Positions 1 to 8,233 of a stretch of 64,000 nucleotides of DNA are shown piece by piece; positions within the stretch are counted from its first letter, which is position 1; every line of letters starts with the position of its first letter. Source of the stretch: Bacillota bacterium (GTDB lineage: Bacteria > Bacillota > Clostridia > Saccharofermentanales > Saccharofermentanaceae). The notes below the pieces were generated by a model, which was given only the letters and a program-made list of their open reading frames with translations, had not been told where the DNA came from and ran no database searches. Location of the stretch: the NCBI GenBank assembly GCA_023397475.1, contig JAEWUD010000047.1, positions 58,470 through 122,469 on the forward strand, read 5' to 3'. The translations under genes were made by a program, and so were the position numbers.

Positions 1-1
1 C

Positions 2-121
2 GAATACGGCATGCCGCCGACCGGAGGCATGGGAATCGGTATCGACCGATTCGTCATGCTGTTGACGGATCGGGCATCGATTCGCGATGTGCTTTTGTTC
101 CCGACAATGAAGCCGCTCTGA
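2..121 (+). CDS. lysS: Lysyl-tRNA synthetase, C-terminal end (partial)
   Basis: Only the last 39 codons are in the window; the gene enters from the left edge. The translated end contains GGMGIGIDRFVMLLTD and then RDVLLFPTMKP, the class II motif 3 region and typical C-terminus of bacterial lysyl-tRNA synthetases. The conserved arginine of motif 3 (GIDR) is present. The enzyme charges tRNA-Lys in the cytoplasm. The stop codon overlaps the possible ATG at 121 of the next reading frame. Closely related class II synthetases (AspS, AsnS) have different endings, so the assignment is fairly safe despite the short length. Confidence 0.9.
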   Translation, partial: EYGMPPTGGMGIGIDRFVMLLTDRASIRDVLLFPTMKPL

Positions 122-144
122 TGCGAGCGAAGAGGCAGATAATA

Positions 145-1266
145 ATGGAAGACAAGACGATTACGACAGATAACGTAGTGACGGATACTGATCTTGGGAC
201 GGCGGATTCCACCGCAGCTTCCGCTGAATTGACCAAACCTGCGGGCGACACAAGCTTTGGCTCACGCGATGAGGCTTTGGCTGCCCTTGGTCTTCGCCCT
301 GATGCGGATACAGCCGCACTAGATCAGCGCTTCTACCAGCTGACCAAGCGCTACCGTATCGAGAAGGACGAGGAGAACCTTTTGCGCATCACCGCCGCGT
401 ATGACGTTGCGTCCGGTCGTGCGGCAGAGAAGGAAGCAGAGATTCACGAGAAGACCGTCGCAAAAAGAACTCTCGGCAAGACGAAACGTGAATGGAAGAC
501 TTTCTTCTACTATTCCTGGTGGAAGTTTGCTCTCGTCGCCGCGGTACTCTTTGTGTTCGTCTATATCGGCGGACAGCTCATCAGCGGGAACTCCTTTGAT
601 ATTCGTGTTGTCTGTCTCGGACATTTCAAACTCGACAGCCAGTATATTACGGACTTCTCTATGGAGGAACTTTCCTATACGAATCCATATGTCGTCGGCT
701 CGGATATCGACTTCGCCGATCCTACGGCGCGTGGTGCTAATGCGATGAATGAATCGCTCGCGGCATTCGCATATCTTTCGGCAACACCGGATATCATCCT
801 TTTAGATGAGCCGACGGTGCCGTATTTTCTCGACTACCTCCAGAATCTAGACGCATACTATGAGAAGCTTCGACTCGGACTGCCGGCTGAAGTTTTCGAG
901 ACAATCGAGCCCGTCTCCTACTCGTTGCTGGAGAGTTACAAGCTTCGCGAAGTTAACCCTGAGGAATATGAGGGAGAAGAAGGAATCGAGGATGCTCATA
1001 TCTATGGACTGAAGTTCAAGAATCCGGAACTATTTCAAGCGGTAGGATTCATGACAAATTGGGAGTCCGGCGATAAGCCGGTGGTCATCGCGATTTCCAA
1101 CACGACGGAGAACATTGTCGGCGCCGAACTATTTGTTACGGACTTCATCCAGAGTCAGGATGTCTTAGTCGAGAGATACGAGGCGGTTAACGGTGCGATT
1201 GCCATTATCACCGGTCGCGTGAAGGATGTGGAGGAAACAGATGCCTCCGTTTCCGGCGCCGCGTAA
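145..1266 (+). CDS. Single-pass membrane protein with J-domain-like N-terminus
   Basis: A protein of 373 residues if it starts at ATG 145, which is preceded by an AGAGG ribosome binding site. The in-frame ATG at 121 overlaps the lysS stop but has no such site. Residues 40-90 (DEALAALGL, then AALDQRFYQLTKRYR, then ITAAYDV) resemble the helices of a DnaJ J-domain, but the HPD tripeptide that stimulates Hsp70 ATPase is absent. Basic residues 102-118 precede one membrane helix at about 126-146. The remaining 225 residues would be extracytoplasmic and match nothing I recognise. It may be co-transcribed with lysS. Function unknown. Confidence 0.8.
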   Translation: MEDKTITTDNVVTDTDLGTADSTAASAELTKPAGDTSFGSRDEALAALGLRPDADTAALDQRFYQLTKRYRIEKDEENLLRITAAYDVASGRAAEKEAEIHEKTVAKRTLGKTKREWKTFFYYSWWKFALVAAVLFVFVYIGGQLISGNSFDIRVVCLGHFKLDSQYITDFSMEELSYTNPYVVGSDIDFADPTARGANAMNESLAAFAYLSATPDIILLDEPTVPYFLDYLQNLDAYYEKLRLGLPAEVFETIEPVSYSLLESYKLREVNPEEYEGEEGIEDAHIYGLKFKNPELFQAVGFMTNWESGDKPVVIAISNTTENIVGAELFVTDFIQSQDVLVERYEAVNGAIAIITGRVKDVEETDASVSGAA

Positions 1267-1308
1267 CCGCTGGGAACCTGCCGTGTTTTGTTGGGATGCG
1301 GGATGAAT

Positions 1309-2049
1309 TTACTTCTGATTCTCCATACCGGCAACCTGATACAGACGACGAATTTCGACCTCATCAAGCTGGCGCCACTCGCCGGGCTTCTGATCTTCAC
1401 GAAGCAATATTCCGCCGACACTCTCGCGATGAAGGGCAATAACCGGCCGACGGACTGCGGCGAACATTCGCTTCACCTGGTGAGTCTTGCCTTCTGTAAG
1501 TGTCAGGAGACAGGTGATCGAATCAAGAATTTCAACGGACGCCGGGGCGAGGAGCTCCGGCGTTGTTTCTTTGTCGCATAGGGACATTCCGGATCGGAAG
1601 AGCTGTATTTCCTCGGCGCCGATCGGATCGCCTTCGTAGGTTACCCGATATACTTTGTCGGCATGCCATTTCGGACTCGTCAAACGATGGGAGAGTGTCC
1701 CGTCGTTTGTAAGGAGCAAAAGACCGGTCGTGTGGAAGTCCAGTCGACCGACCGGACTTACGCCCTGGAAGAGAAATTCCTGCGGGAGAAGATCCGCTAC
1801 GGTGGGAAGCCTCTTATCCTCGAGGGCCGTCAGATAACCGTCGGGTTTGTAGAGCGCGATATACAGATATCTGGATAGGCGAACCGGCGCGCGATCCAGC
1901 GACACCACATCCCCTTTGCCGGTATCGACGTTCACTGAGGGGTCTTTGGCGGCCTGTCCATTCACCTCGATACGGCCAGATCGTATCAGATCGCGGACCT
2001 CGGATCGGGTTCCATATCCGGAATTGCTTAACAATCGATCAAGTCTCAT
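1309..2049 (-). CDS. 16S/23S rRNA pseudouridine synthase, RsuA/RluB family
   Basis: A 246-residue protein with an N-terminal S4 RNA-binding domain (MRLDRLLSNSGYGTRSEV, residues 1-50) followed by the RsuA/RluB/RluE catalytic domain. The active-site aspartate is D104 in PVGRLDFHTTGLLLLTNDG. A conserved KTHQVKRMF segment follows near residue 190. It converts a uridine in rRNA to pseudouridine. The sequence does not decide between RsuA (16S U516) and RluB (23S) specificity. It is transcribed toward the upstream membrane-protein gene, and 42 bases separate the two stops, with no obvious terminator hairpin there. Confidence 0.92.
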   Translation of the reverse strand: MRLDRLLSNSGYGTRSEVRDLIRSGRIEVNGQAAKDPSVNVDTGKGDVVSLDRAPVRLSRYLYIALYKPDGYLTALEDKRLPTVADLLPQEFLFQGVSPVGRLDFHTTGLLLLTNDGTLSHRLTSPKWHADKVYRVTYEGDPIGAEEIQLFRSGMSLCDKETTPELLAPASVEILDSITCLLTLTEGKTHQVKRMFAAVRRPVIALHRESVGGILLREDQKPGEWRQLDEVEIRRLYQVAGMENQK

Positions 2050-2113
2050 AGGGGCATTATAGCAAACATCCGTTGATTTCGATCTCGTATTCTATCTGTT
2101 GCGATTCGATTTA

Positions 2114-2122
2114 TGTTATAAT
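2114..2122 (+). promoter_or_regulatory. Extended -10 promoter for the Smr-like gene
   Basis: TGTTATAAT is an extended -10 element (TGN plus TATAAT at 2117-2122). No good -35 lies 17 bases upstream. The 160-base stretch from here to the next start codon would be an untranslated leader. It contains a short hairpin around CTTTTCGTTGCGAAGC but nothing I recognise as a riboswitch. Confidence 0.55.
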
Positions 2123-2282
2123 ACGGGTGTACGTGATGATGGCAGAGTTATGCATTTAGCAGATACTTTTCGTTGCGAAGCTTTTTGGGGATATCACAGA
2201 GAATAAGGATTGCGACATGATTTGACGGGCTTTTCGGACTGTCGAGCCGAAGGTTTTGTGTGTTGTTTTTCGAGAGGTAGGT

Positions 2283-2627
2283 ATGGCAGCAAGTATTATC
2301 AACATTGAAGAAGGCATGCCGCGCGTCGATGGGGCAATGAAGAAGCTCAAGCTTGAGCTTAACACGATGCGTCGTATCGGAATCAATCAGGTGAAGGTCA
2401 TTCACGGCTACGGATCGTCGGGTTGCGGCGGCTCGCTGAAGTCCGCGACACACGAGTGCCTGCGCATTATGAAGCATGAGGGTCGTATTAAGGATTTCTG
2501 TCCTGGCGAGCAGTTCGGACCATTTGAGAAATCAGGAAGAAGTCTTATCGAGATTTGTCCGGCCTTTCGGTCAGACCCGGATTGGGCTAGGTCGAATGAC
2601 GGAGTGACGATCGTCGTTCTTAAGTAA
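2283..2627 (+). CDS. Smr-domain-like protein
   Basis: A 114-residue protein starting at ATG 2283, chosen because GAGAGGTAGG lies just upstream; a TTG at 2256 in frame has no such site. Residues 36-52 carry VKVIHGYGSSG followed by G-G-S-L, which matches the HGxG core of the Smr domain at the end of MutS2 and in stand-alone Smr proteins, associated with nucleic acid or ribosome-collision nicking. After residue 75 the sequence (FCPGEQFGPFEKSG) departs from the family. No MutS core or KOW domain is present. Function is inferred only from the domain. Confidence 0.7.
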   Translation: MAASIINIEEGMPRVDGAMKKLKLELNTMRRIGINQVKVIHGYGSSGCGGSLKSATHECLRIMKHEGRIKDFCPGEQFGPFEKSGRSLIEICPAFRSDPDWARSNDGVTIVVLK

Positions 2628-2649
2628 GATTTTTATCATAGTATTGATT

Positions 2650-2680
2650 AGCTCTCCGCATACTGGCGGGGGGCTTTTTG
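2650..2680 (+). terminator. Intrinsic terminator after the Smr-like gene
   Basis: AGCTCTCCGC (2650-2659) pairs with GCGGGGGGCT (2666-2675), including two G-U pairs, around a 6-base loop, and is followed by TTTTG. It separates the Smr-like gene from the phosphate operon. Confidence 0.85.
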
Positions 2681-2693
2681 TTTTCCCTGGTGG

Positions 2694-2732
2694 TTTACAT
2701 AGATTTAACTTCGATCTAATCATTCTTTACTG
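2694..2732 (+). promoter_or_regulatory. Candidate Pho box array upstream of pstS
   Basis: Four hexamers lie on one face of the helix with an 11-base period: TTTACA (2694), TTAACT (2705), CTAATC (2716) and TTACTG (2727; TTTACT one base earlier). The known Bacillus PhoP box is repeats of TT(A/C/T)A(C/T)A with about 5-base spacers. A possible -10, TATGAT, lies at 2763-2768, which puts the array at about -80 to -43. The downstream genes encode the matching PhoB/PhoR pair, so autoregulation under phosphate limitation is the likely role. Binding is inferred. Confidence 0.6.
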
Positions 2733-2799
2733 TCTGATAATCCTGGGCTAAAGGCGCATGCGTATGATGAGACCATAAGCGATTTAGGAGGAAGAAAGA

Positions 2800-3723
2800 A
2801 TGATGAAAAGAACAAAGATGATTCTTACCGCACTACTGGCGGGAGTGATCATGATCGGAACTGCTGCTTGCGGCGAAGTACAGGTTGAAACGGTAGCCAC
2901 GACCACGAAGGCAACGACAGCTACAGAAGCTACAGAAACATCTGATACCGCGGCTGCGACGCCGGCGGAGGACACGAAGGTTGTTCTGTCCGGAGCTCTG
3001 ACACTTACCGGATCAACGTCCATGTCGGATGTAGGTACGGCTCTCGCAGAAGCCTTCATGATTGCCAATCCTGATGTAACTGTGTCGGTCGGCGGTAATG
3101 GTTCGGGTGAAGGCCCGACGGCTGTCAATGACGGAACCGCGCAGATCGGAATGCTTTCCAGAGAACTCAAGGATAAGGAAACTCCGGATGCATTTGATCA
3201 GTACATTATTGGTTTTGACGGCATAGCAGTTATCGTAAATCCCGCTTGTGGTGTCGAGGATATCACGCCGGAGCAGATTGCCGACATTTACACAGGAAAG
3301 ATTACCAACTGGAGTGAACTTGGCGGGGAAGACCAGCCGATTCAGTGTATCGGTCGTGAGGCCGCATCCGGAACGCGAGGCGCGTTCGAGGAACTCATCG
3401 GTATCGAGGACATTGCGATCTATGCCGAGGAGCAGAACTCTACGGGAAATGTTAAGCAGTCGGTCGCAGGGAACCCCAACGCAATTGGATATGTATCTCT
3501 TTCCGCTGTGGATGATACCGTAAAGGCGTTAAAACTCAACGGTGTCGACGCCTCTGAGGAGACCGTGAAGACCGGAGATTATGTTCTGCAGCGTCCTTTC
3601 CTGATGATTGCGAAGAGCGGAACAACGGATGAACTGACGAACGCCTTCCTTGACTTCGTATACTCTGCGGAAGGCCAGACGATCATCGCGGACGACGGCA
3701 TTGTACCGAATCCGAATAAGTAA
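2800..3723 (+). CDS. pstS: Phosphate ABC transporter substrate-binding lipoprotein
   Basis: A 307-residue lipoprotein. The signal peptide ends in the lipobox GTAAC, with the lipidated cysteine at residue 25, followed by a Thr/Ala-rich linker (residues 30-60). The PBP-like domain contains GSTSMSDV, GNGSGEG and GREAASGTRGAF, the segments that form phosphate-binding loops in PstS. It captures inorganic phosphate outside the membrane and delivers it to PstCA. TAGGAGG precedes the ATG; a second ATG follows directly. It is the first gene of the pst operon and sits behind the candidate Pho boxes. Confidence 0.96.
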   Translation: MMKRTKMILTALLAGVIMIGTAACGEVQVETVATTTKATTATEATETSDTAAATPAEDTKVVLSGALTLTGSTSMSDVGTALAEAFMIANPDVTVSVGGNGSGEGPTAVNDGTAQIGMLSRELKDKETPDAFDQYIIGFDGIAVIVNPACGVEDITPEQIADIYTGKITNWSELGGEDQPIQCIGREAASGTRGAFEELIGIEDIAIYAEEQNSTGNVKQSVAGNPNAIGYVSLSAVDDTVKALKLNGVDASEETVKTGDYVLQRPFLMIAKSGTTDELTNAFLDFVYSAEGQTIIADDGIVPNPNK

Positions 3724-3740
3724 GTAACGAGGTAACGATC

Positions 3741-5096
3741 TTGGAGAGTCAAACGATACGTTTACGCCGAGATACGAAGAAAGCCGTGCGCACAGGTGTG
3801 CGTGCGGCCGGATTCGTTTTCGGGATTCTGGGAATTCTTGCCTTTTTCCTGCCGTATGTCATAGTCCGTCTGGACAACTTCATCATTCGCTTTACCGGTC
3901 TTTCGATCTTCCTTAATAATATACGACTGGCAAACGGCATTCTGCTTGAAATTCCCCTTCTGTTACGGATATCTTTTATTGCGGTTTTACTTAGCGTCCT
4001 GGCCGGTGTAATTCTTCTTGTTCGCAAGAAGGATGTTCTTGCCGCGGGCTTCTATTTCCTTGCAATTCTCTTTACGGCACTTCAGACGATTTTCCTCTCG
4101 GAACTGAAACAGTCCGTTATTCGTGCCGGAGCCGCGACATGTGAAACGGAATCCGAAGTCGGATATCTTCTCATGCTGTTACTCTTTCTTCTGGCGGCAA
4201 TAGCAACACTGTTGCTCAGCGGAAAAGAGAAGGCCGCGGAAACCATTTTCAAGCTTGCAGCGACCATCTCCATCGGAATTGTTGCGATTATCACGATTTA
4301 TATGTTCATCTACGGTTCGCCGGCGATTGTCGAGATCGGATTGTTCCGGTTTATCTTTGGCACGACGTGGCTGCCGACAGCAGCCGAACCGCAGTTCGGA
4401 ATCTTCTATATGATTCTGGCATCGATCTTCGCCTGTATCGGTGCCATTCTCATCGGCGTGCCCATTGCTCTTCTGACGGCGGTTTTTCTTTCGGAGATTG
4501 CGCCGAAATGGGTCGTATCGATTGTACGTCCCGCCGTCGAACTCCTTGCCGGTATTCCTTCGGTTATTTACGGCTTCTGGGGCATGAAGGTCCTGGTGCC
4601 GCTTCTTCGTGACATCTCAACGAAGATGGGAATTAACTCGACGGGCTCCGGTCTTCTCGCCGTAATTTTGATCCTTGCCGTGATGATCCTTCCTACCATC
4701 ATCCGGGTTGCGGAGACCTCATTGCTCAGCGTGCCGTCCTCCTATACCGAAGCATCCCTCGCTCTGGGAAATACGAAGATCTCGACGATCTTCCAGGTTC
4801 AGATCCCCGCCGCTCGATCCGGTATTCTTGCCGGTGTCATTTTGGGTGTGGGACGCGCGATCGGAGAGACGATGGCGGTCATTATGGTCGCCGGAAATAT
4901 TGTACGCTTCCCGGAACTGTTCAACTCGATCCGGCCGCTTACCGCCGGAATCGCATTTGAGATGGGATATGCCGAAGCAGGCCTCCATCGCCAGTCGCTT
5001 TTCGCGATCGGACTCGTGCTGTTCATCTTTATCATGCTGGTGAACATCTCCTTTACTTTCATATCCAAACAGGGGGTCAAAGCCGATGCAAAATAA
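3741..5096 (+). CDS. pstC: Phosphate ABC transporter permease PstC with N-terminal extension
   Basis: A 451-residue permease starting at TTG 3741, with GAGGTAA upstream. From about residue 170 it is a normal PstC, with the permease loop at VRPAVELLAGIPSVIYGFWGM and ALGNTKISTIF. The first 165 or so residues are extra compared with the usual length of about 300. They carry four predicted membrane helices (about 23-42, 76-95, 99-118, 140-160) that I cannot assign. The protein forms the phosphate channel with PstA and is powered by PstB. The stop overlaps the pstA start by 11 bases, so translation is probably coupled. Confidence 0.93.
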   Translation: MESQTIRLRRDTKKAVRTGVRAAGFVFGILGILAFFLPYVIVRLDNFIIRFTGLSIFLNNIRLANGILLEIPLLLRISFIAVLLSVLAGVILLVRKKDVLAAGFYFLAILFTALQTIFLSELKQSVIRAGAATCETESEVGYLLMLLLFLLAAIATLLLSGKEKAAETIFKLAATISIGIVAIITIYMFIYGSPAIVEIGLFRFIFGTTWLPTAAEPQFGIFYMILASIFACIGAILIGVPIALLTAVFLSEIAPKWVVSIVRPAVELLAGIPSVIYGFWGMKVLVPLLRDISTKMGINSTGSGLLAVILILAVMILPTIIRVAETSLLSVPSSYTEASLALGNTKISTIFQVQIPAARSGILAGVILGVGRAIGETMAVIMVAGNIVRFPELFNSIRPLTAGIAFEMGYAEAGLHRQSLFAIGLVLFIFIMLVNISFTFISKQGVKADAK

Positions 5097-5958
5097 GAGA
5101 CATGTCAAAAAGGCAGATGTTATACTCGGTTCGCTGATCTGGATCAGCGCCGGTATTACGGTTGCGGTTCTTATCCTGATTCTCGGGTATATCCTGATTA
5201 ACGGCCTCCCGAATATGACGCTTCATTTCCTGACAAGCACCTATTCCGCTTCCAAGAACGGCGACAAGGGAATCCTTCCCATGATCATCAACACACTGTA
5301 CATCGTTCTTCTGAGTCTTATACTGGCGACGCCGATCGGTGTGTTCAGCGCGATCTATCTGACACAATATGCGCGACAGGGTCGACTGGTAAAGGCGATT
5401 CGATTTGCCACGGAGGTTCTCACCGGCATACCGTCGGTTATCTTCGGTTTGTTCGGATACGCTTTGTTTGTTGTGCTCTTTGGATTCAAACTCTCCGTTC
5501 TCTCGGGAAGTCTTACCATGATGATCTGTATTCTTCCTACGATTGTCCGAACGACAGAGGAAGCGCTCTTGTCAGTTCCGGCGGCCTATCGGGAAGGCGG
5601 TCTTGCTTTGGGTGCGGGTAAGCTTCGCGTCACGATGGGAATCGTTCTGCCTTGCGCAATGCCCGGCGTCCTTACCGGTATCATTCTTGCAATGGGGCGT
5701 ATTGTCGGAGAGACGGCGGCGCTTTTATTTACCGTTGGCGTCTCGGGCAACGCGATGCCCAAAGGAGATAATGTCTTCGATGCGCTTTTCGGGCACATTT
5801 TCGAACAAGGAAATACTTTGGCACTGCATCTGTATAATTCGGCGATGAACGGTAAGGATCCTGTATCGGTTCCGTTTGCTACCGCTGCCGCCCTTATGAT
5901 TCTTGTTTTCGGCTTGAATCGACTTGCGGGTGTCGCTGCCAAACGACTTAGAAAGTAA
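5086..5958 (+). CDS. pstA: Phosphate ABC transporter permease PstA
   Basis: A 290-residue inner-membrane permease of normal PstA length. It has an N-terminal helix (about 17-38), a periplasmic segment with MTLHFLTSTYSASKNGDKGI, and the ABC permease core containing VLTGIPSVIFGLFGYALFV and AYREGGLALGAGKLR, the coupling loop that contacts PstB. It pairs with PstC to move phosphate across the membrane. The ATG lies inside the end of pstC. Confidence 0.95.
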   Translation: MQNKRHVKKADVILGSLIWISAGITVAVLILILGYILINGLPNMTLHFLTSTYSASKNGDKGILPMIINTLYIVLLSLILATPIGVFSAIYLTQYARQGRLVKAIRFATEVLTGIPSVIFGLFGYALFVVLFGFKLSVLSGSLTMMICILPTIVRTTEEALLSVPAAYREGGLALGAGKLRVTMGIVLPCAMPGVLTGIILAMGRIVGETAALLFTVGVSGNAMPKGDNVFDALFGHIFEQGNTLALHLYNSAMNGKDPVSVPFATAAALMILVFGLNRLAGVAAKRLRK

Positions 5959-5968
5959 AGGTGAGAAT

Positions 5969-6727
5969 ATGACACACGAGAAAATAACAATTGAGAATCT
6001 TAACCTCTTCTACGGAGATTTTCAGGCACTCAAAGACGTGAATCTGACGATTGCCGAGAATGAGATCACTGCATTTATCGGTCCCTCCGGATGCGGGAAA
6101 TCAACTTGTATCAAGACACTCAACCGGATGAATGATCTGATACCCGATTGCCGGGTGGAAGGGCTGATTCGCATCGAGGGCGAGGACATCTACTCAAAGG
6201 AATGCGACGTGACTCTGTTGCGCAAACGTGCCGGCATGGTGTTCCAAAAGCCGAATCCGTTTCCGATGTCCATTTATGATAACATTGCATATGGGCCTCG
6301 TGTTCATGGCATGAAGAAGAAGGCAGACCTCGACGAGATCGTCGAGAAAGCCTTGCGCAACGCCGCCCTGTGGGATGAGGTGAAGGACCGGCTCAAGGGT
6401 TCTGCGCTCGGGATCTCCGGCGGTCAGCAACAGCGTCTTTGTATCGCGAGAGCTTTGGCCGTCGAACCGGATATTCTCCTTATGGACGAGCCGACCTCGG
6501 CGTTGGATCCGATCTCAACACTCAAGATCGAAGATCTGATGTTTGAACTCAAGAAAAAATACACCGTCATTATCGTCACGCACAACATGCAACAGGCGGT
6601 TCGAATTTCGGATAAAACAGCATTCTTCCTTCTCGGTGAGGTTGTGGAATTCGGATCAACAATTGATATCTTCAATGAACCGAAGAATAAGAAGACAGAA
6701 GACTATGTCACCGGCCGCTTCGGTTGA
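5969..6727 (+). CDS. pstB: Phosphate ABC transporter ATP-binding protein
   Basis: A 252-residue ATPase starting at ATG 5969, which has AAAGGTGAG upstream; a longer frame from 5924 would overlap pstA and is not needed. It shows Walker A GPSGCGKST, the signature LGISGGQQQR, Walker B ILLMDEP and the switch histidine in VTHNMQQ. The segment QKPNPFPMSIYDNIAYGPR is characteristic of PstB. It hydrolyses ATP to drive phosphate import through PstCA and also takes part in PhoU-dependent signalling to PhoR. The gene ends 26 bases before phoU. Confidence 0.97.
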   Translation: MTHEKITIENLNLFYGDFQALKDVNLTIAENEITAFIGPSGCGKSTCIKTLNRMNDLIPDCRVEGLIRIEGEDIYSKECDVTLLRKRAGMVFQKPNPFPMSIYDNIAYGPRVHGMKKKADLDEIVEKALRNAALWDEVKDRLKGSALGISGGQQQRLCIARALAVEPDILLMDEPTSALDPISTLKIEDLMFELKKKYTVIIVTHNMQQAVRISDKTAFFLLGEVVEFGSTIDIFNEPKNKKTEDYVTGRFG

Positions 6728-6753
6728 TTGACAAAAAGAAAGGAAGGTATCCT

Positions 6754-7419
6754 ATGATGGTACGAGGAGAATTTGAGAAGGAGCTTACCGAGCTTCACGA
6801 GATGATCGTGCGAATGGGCACCATGACCCAGAACGCAATCAGTGACGCTGTTACAGCATTAGTAGAGATGGATCCTGACAAAGCGAGGATCGTCATCGAG
6901 AACGACGATGTGATTGATGATATGGAGCGTCAGATCGACAAGGCTTGCGTCGAACTTATCGCTCGCCAGCAACCGGTCGCTCGCGATTTGCGTGACGCAA
7001 TCTCTACCTTGAAGTTAATTACGGATCTTGAACGTATCGCGGATCACGCCGCGGATATCTCGGAGAAGGTTCTGATTCTGCACGGGTTTGACACAAATAT
7101 CATTATCCCCGCCGATCTCATCCGTATGAGCGATCTGTCTCAGCTGATGATTCGATCTGCTTTGGAATCCTATGTGACAAAGAATGAAGAGACAGCAGCG
7201 GCTGTTGTTCATATGGACGATAAAGTCGACGCATTATATGATAAAGTAAAGTCGTACCTGGTCCAGCGGATGCGTCAGGATCCCGAGAACATCGAGAACC
7301 TTACGGAGCTTCTTTTGGTTTGCAAGTATTTTGAACGCATCTCCGACCACGCGCAGAACGTTGCGGAGTGGGTGTTATTCTACGTCAGAGGCAGGAGGCC
7401 CGATGGCAATGGCTGTTAA
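6754..7419 (+). CDS. phoU: Phosphate signalling regulator PhoU
   Basis: A 221-residue protein beginning at ATG 6754 (a second ATG follows at once) after AAAGGAAGG. It has the two-repeat helical-bundle pattern of PhoU with metal-binding motifs E-x-x-D-x-x-D type: DLERIADHAADISEKV in the first repeat and KYFERISDHAQNVAEW in the second. PhoU connects the Pst transporter to the PhoR kinase and represses the regulon when phosphate is plentiful. The 3' end overlaps the response regulator gene by 17 bases. Confidence 0.95.
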   Translation: MMVRGEFEKELTELHEMIVRMGTMTQNAISDAVTALVEMDPDKARIVIENDDVIDDMERQIDKACVELIARQQPVARDLRDAISTLKLITDLERIADHAADISEKVLILHGFDTNIIIPADLIRMSDLSQLMIRSALESYVTKNEETAAAVVHMDDKVDALYDKVKSYLVQRMRQDPENIENLTELLLVCKYFERISDHAQNVAEWVLFYVRGRRPDGNGC

Positions 7420-8221
7420 ACAGCAGATTATTCTGGTTGAGGATGACGCGGCAATCGCAGAATTAATCAAATACAATCTCACCAATGAGGGCTTTGATGT
7501 CGGGAGTTACCGCTCCGGGGCCCAGATGTTCGAGGAACTCAGAGACAGTGAGGGCATATGTCTTTTCATTCTGGATATTATGTTGCCGGGCATGGATGGA
7601 TTTGAAATTTGCCGGAGAATTCGAGAGATTGAGAGATTCCTTCCCGTCCCTGTCATTATGCTTACAGCCCGGGCATCCGAGAGCGACAAGGTTAAGGGTC
7701 TGGAGGCGGGTGCCGACGATTATGTGACGAAGCCTTTCGGTATTCGTGAATTTCTCGCTCGTGTGCATGCGCAAATTCGCCGGTACGAGACCTCGATGCG
7801 CCTCAAATCGACGGGTGAAGGTTCCGTGGATCGACCGGAAAAGACAGCGGATACTGTCAAGCCCGCGTCTGTCGATGCGGGGACTCCTTCGTCGCGCAAC
7901 ACGGCATTGACGCATGCGGGGGTTATTCGTTGTGCGGATATTGTTCTTGATGATGTCAAGCATCGTGTGTACGCATCCGACGATGAGATCGAGATGACGA
8001 ACCGGGAATATGAACTGTTGAAGTTCCTGATGTTGAATCGGGGGATCGCATTCTCGCGGGACGAATTATTGAATCATGTATGGGGATACGAGTATTCCGG
8101 TGAGACTCGAACCGTCGATGTGCACATTCGTCAGCTTCGCAGGAAGATCGAGAAGGATGACGCGAATCCAGAATACATTGAGACCGTAAGAGGCCGAGGA
8201 TATCGGTTCTGCGAGAATTAA
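7403..8221 (+). CDS. phoB: Phosphate regulon response regulator, OmpR/PhoB family
   Basis: A 272-residue regulator starting at ATG 7403, supported by GCAGGAGG just upstream. The receiver domain has acidic residues LVEDD (11-15), phosphoacceptor D58 in LFILDIMLPGMDG, and the conserved lysine in YVTKPFG. A winged-helix DNA-binding domain of OmpR type occupies the C-terminus (NREYELLKFL, then HVWGYEYSGETRTVDVHI). The linker between the domains (about 128-172) is unusually long and rich in Ser, Thr and Pro. By context it activates the pst operon. PhoP is the equivalent name in Bacillus. Confidence 0.92.
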   Translation: MAMAVKQQIILVEDDAAIAELIKYNLTNEGFDVGSYRSGAQMFEELRDSEGICLFILDIMLPGMDGFEICRRIREIERFLPVPVIMLTARASESDKVKGLEAGADDYVTKPFGIREFLARVHAQIRRYETSMRLKSTGEGSVDRPEKTADTVKPASVDAGTPSSRNTALTHAGVIRCADIVLDDVKHRVYASDDEIEMTNREYELLKFLMLNRGIAFSRDELLNHVWGYEYSGETRTVDVHIRQLRRKIEKDDANPEYIETVRGRGYRFCEN

Positions 8222-8233
8222 CCGGGGAGCCTT

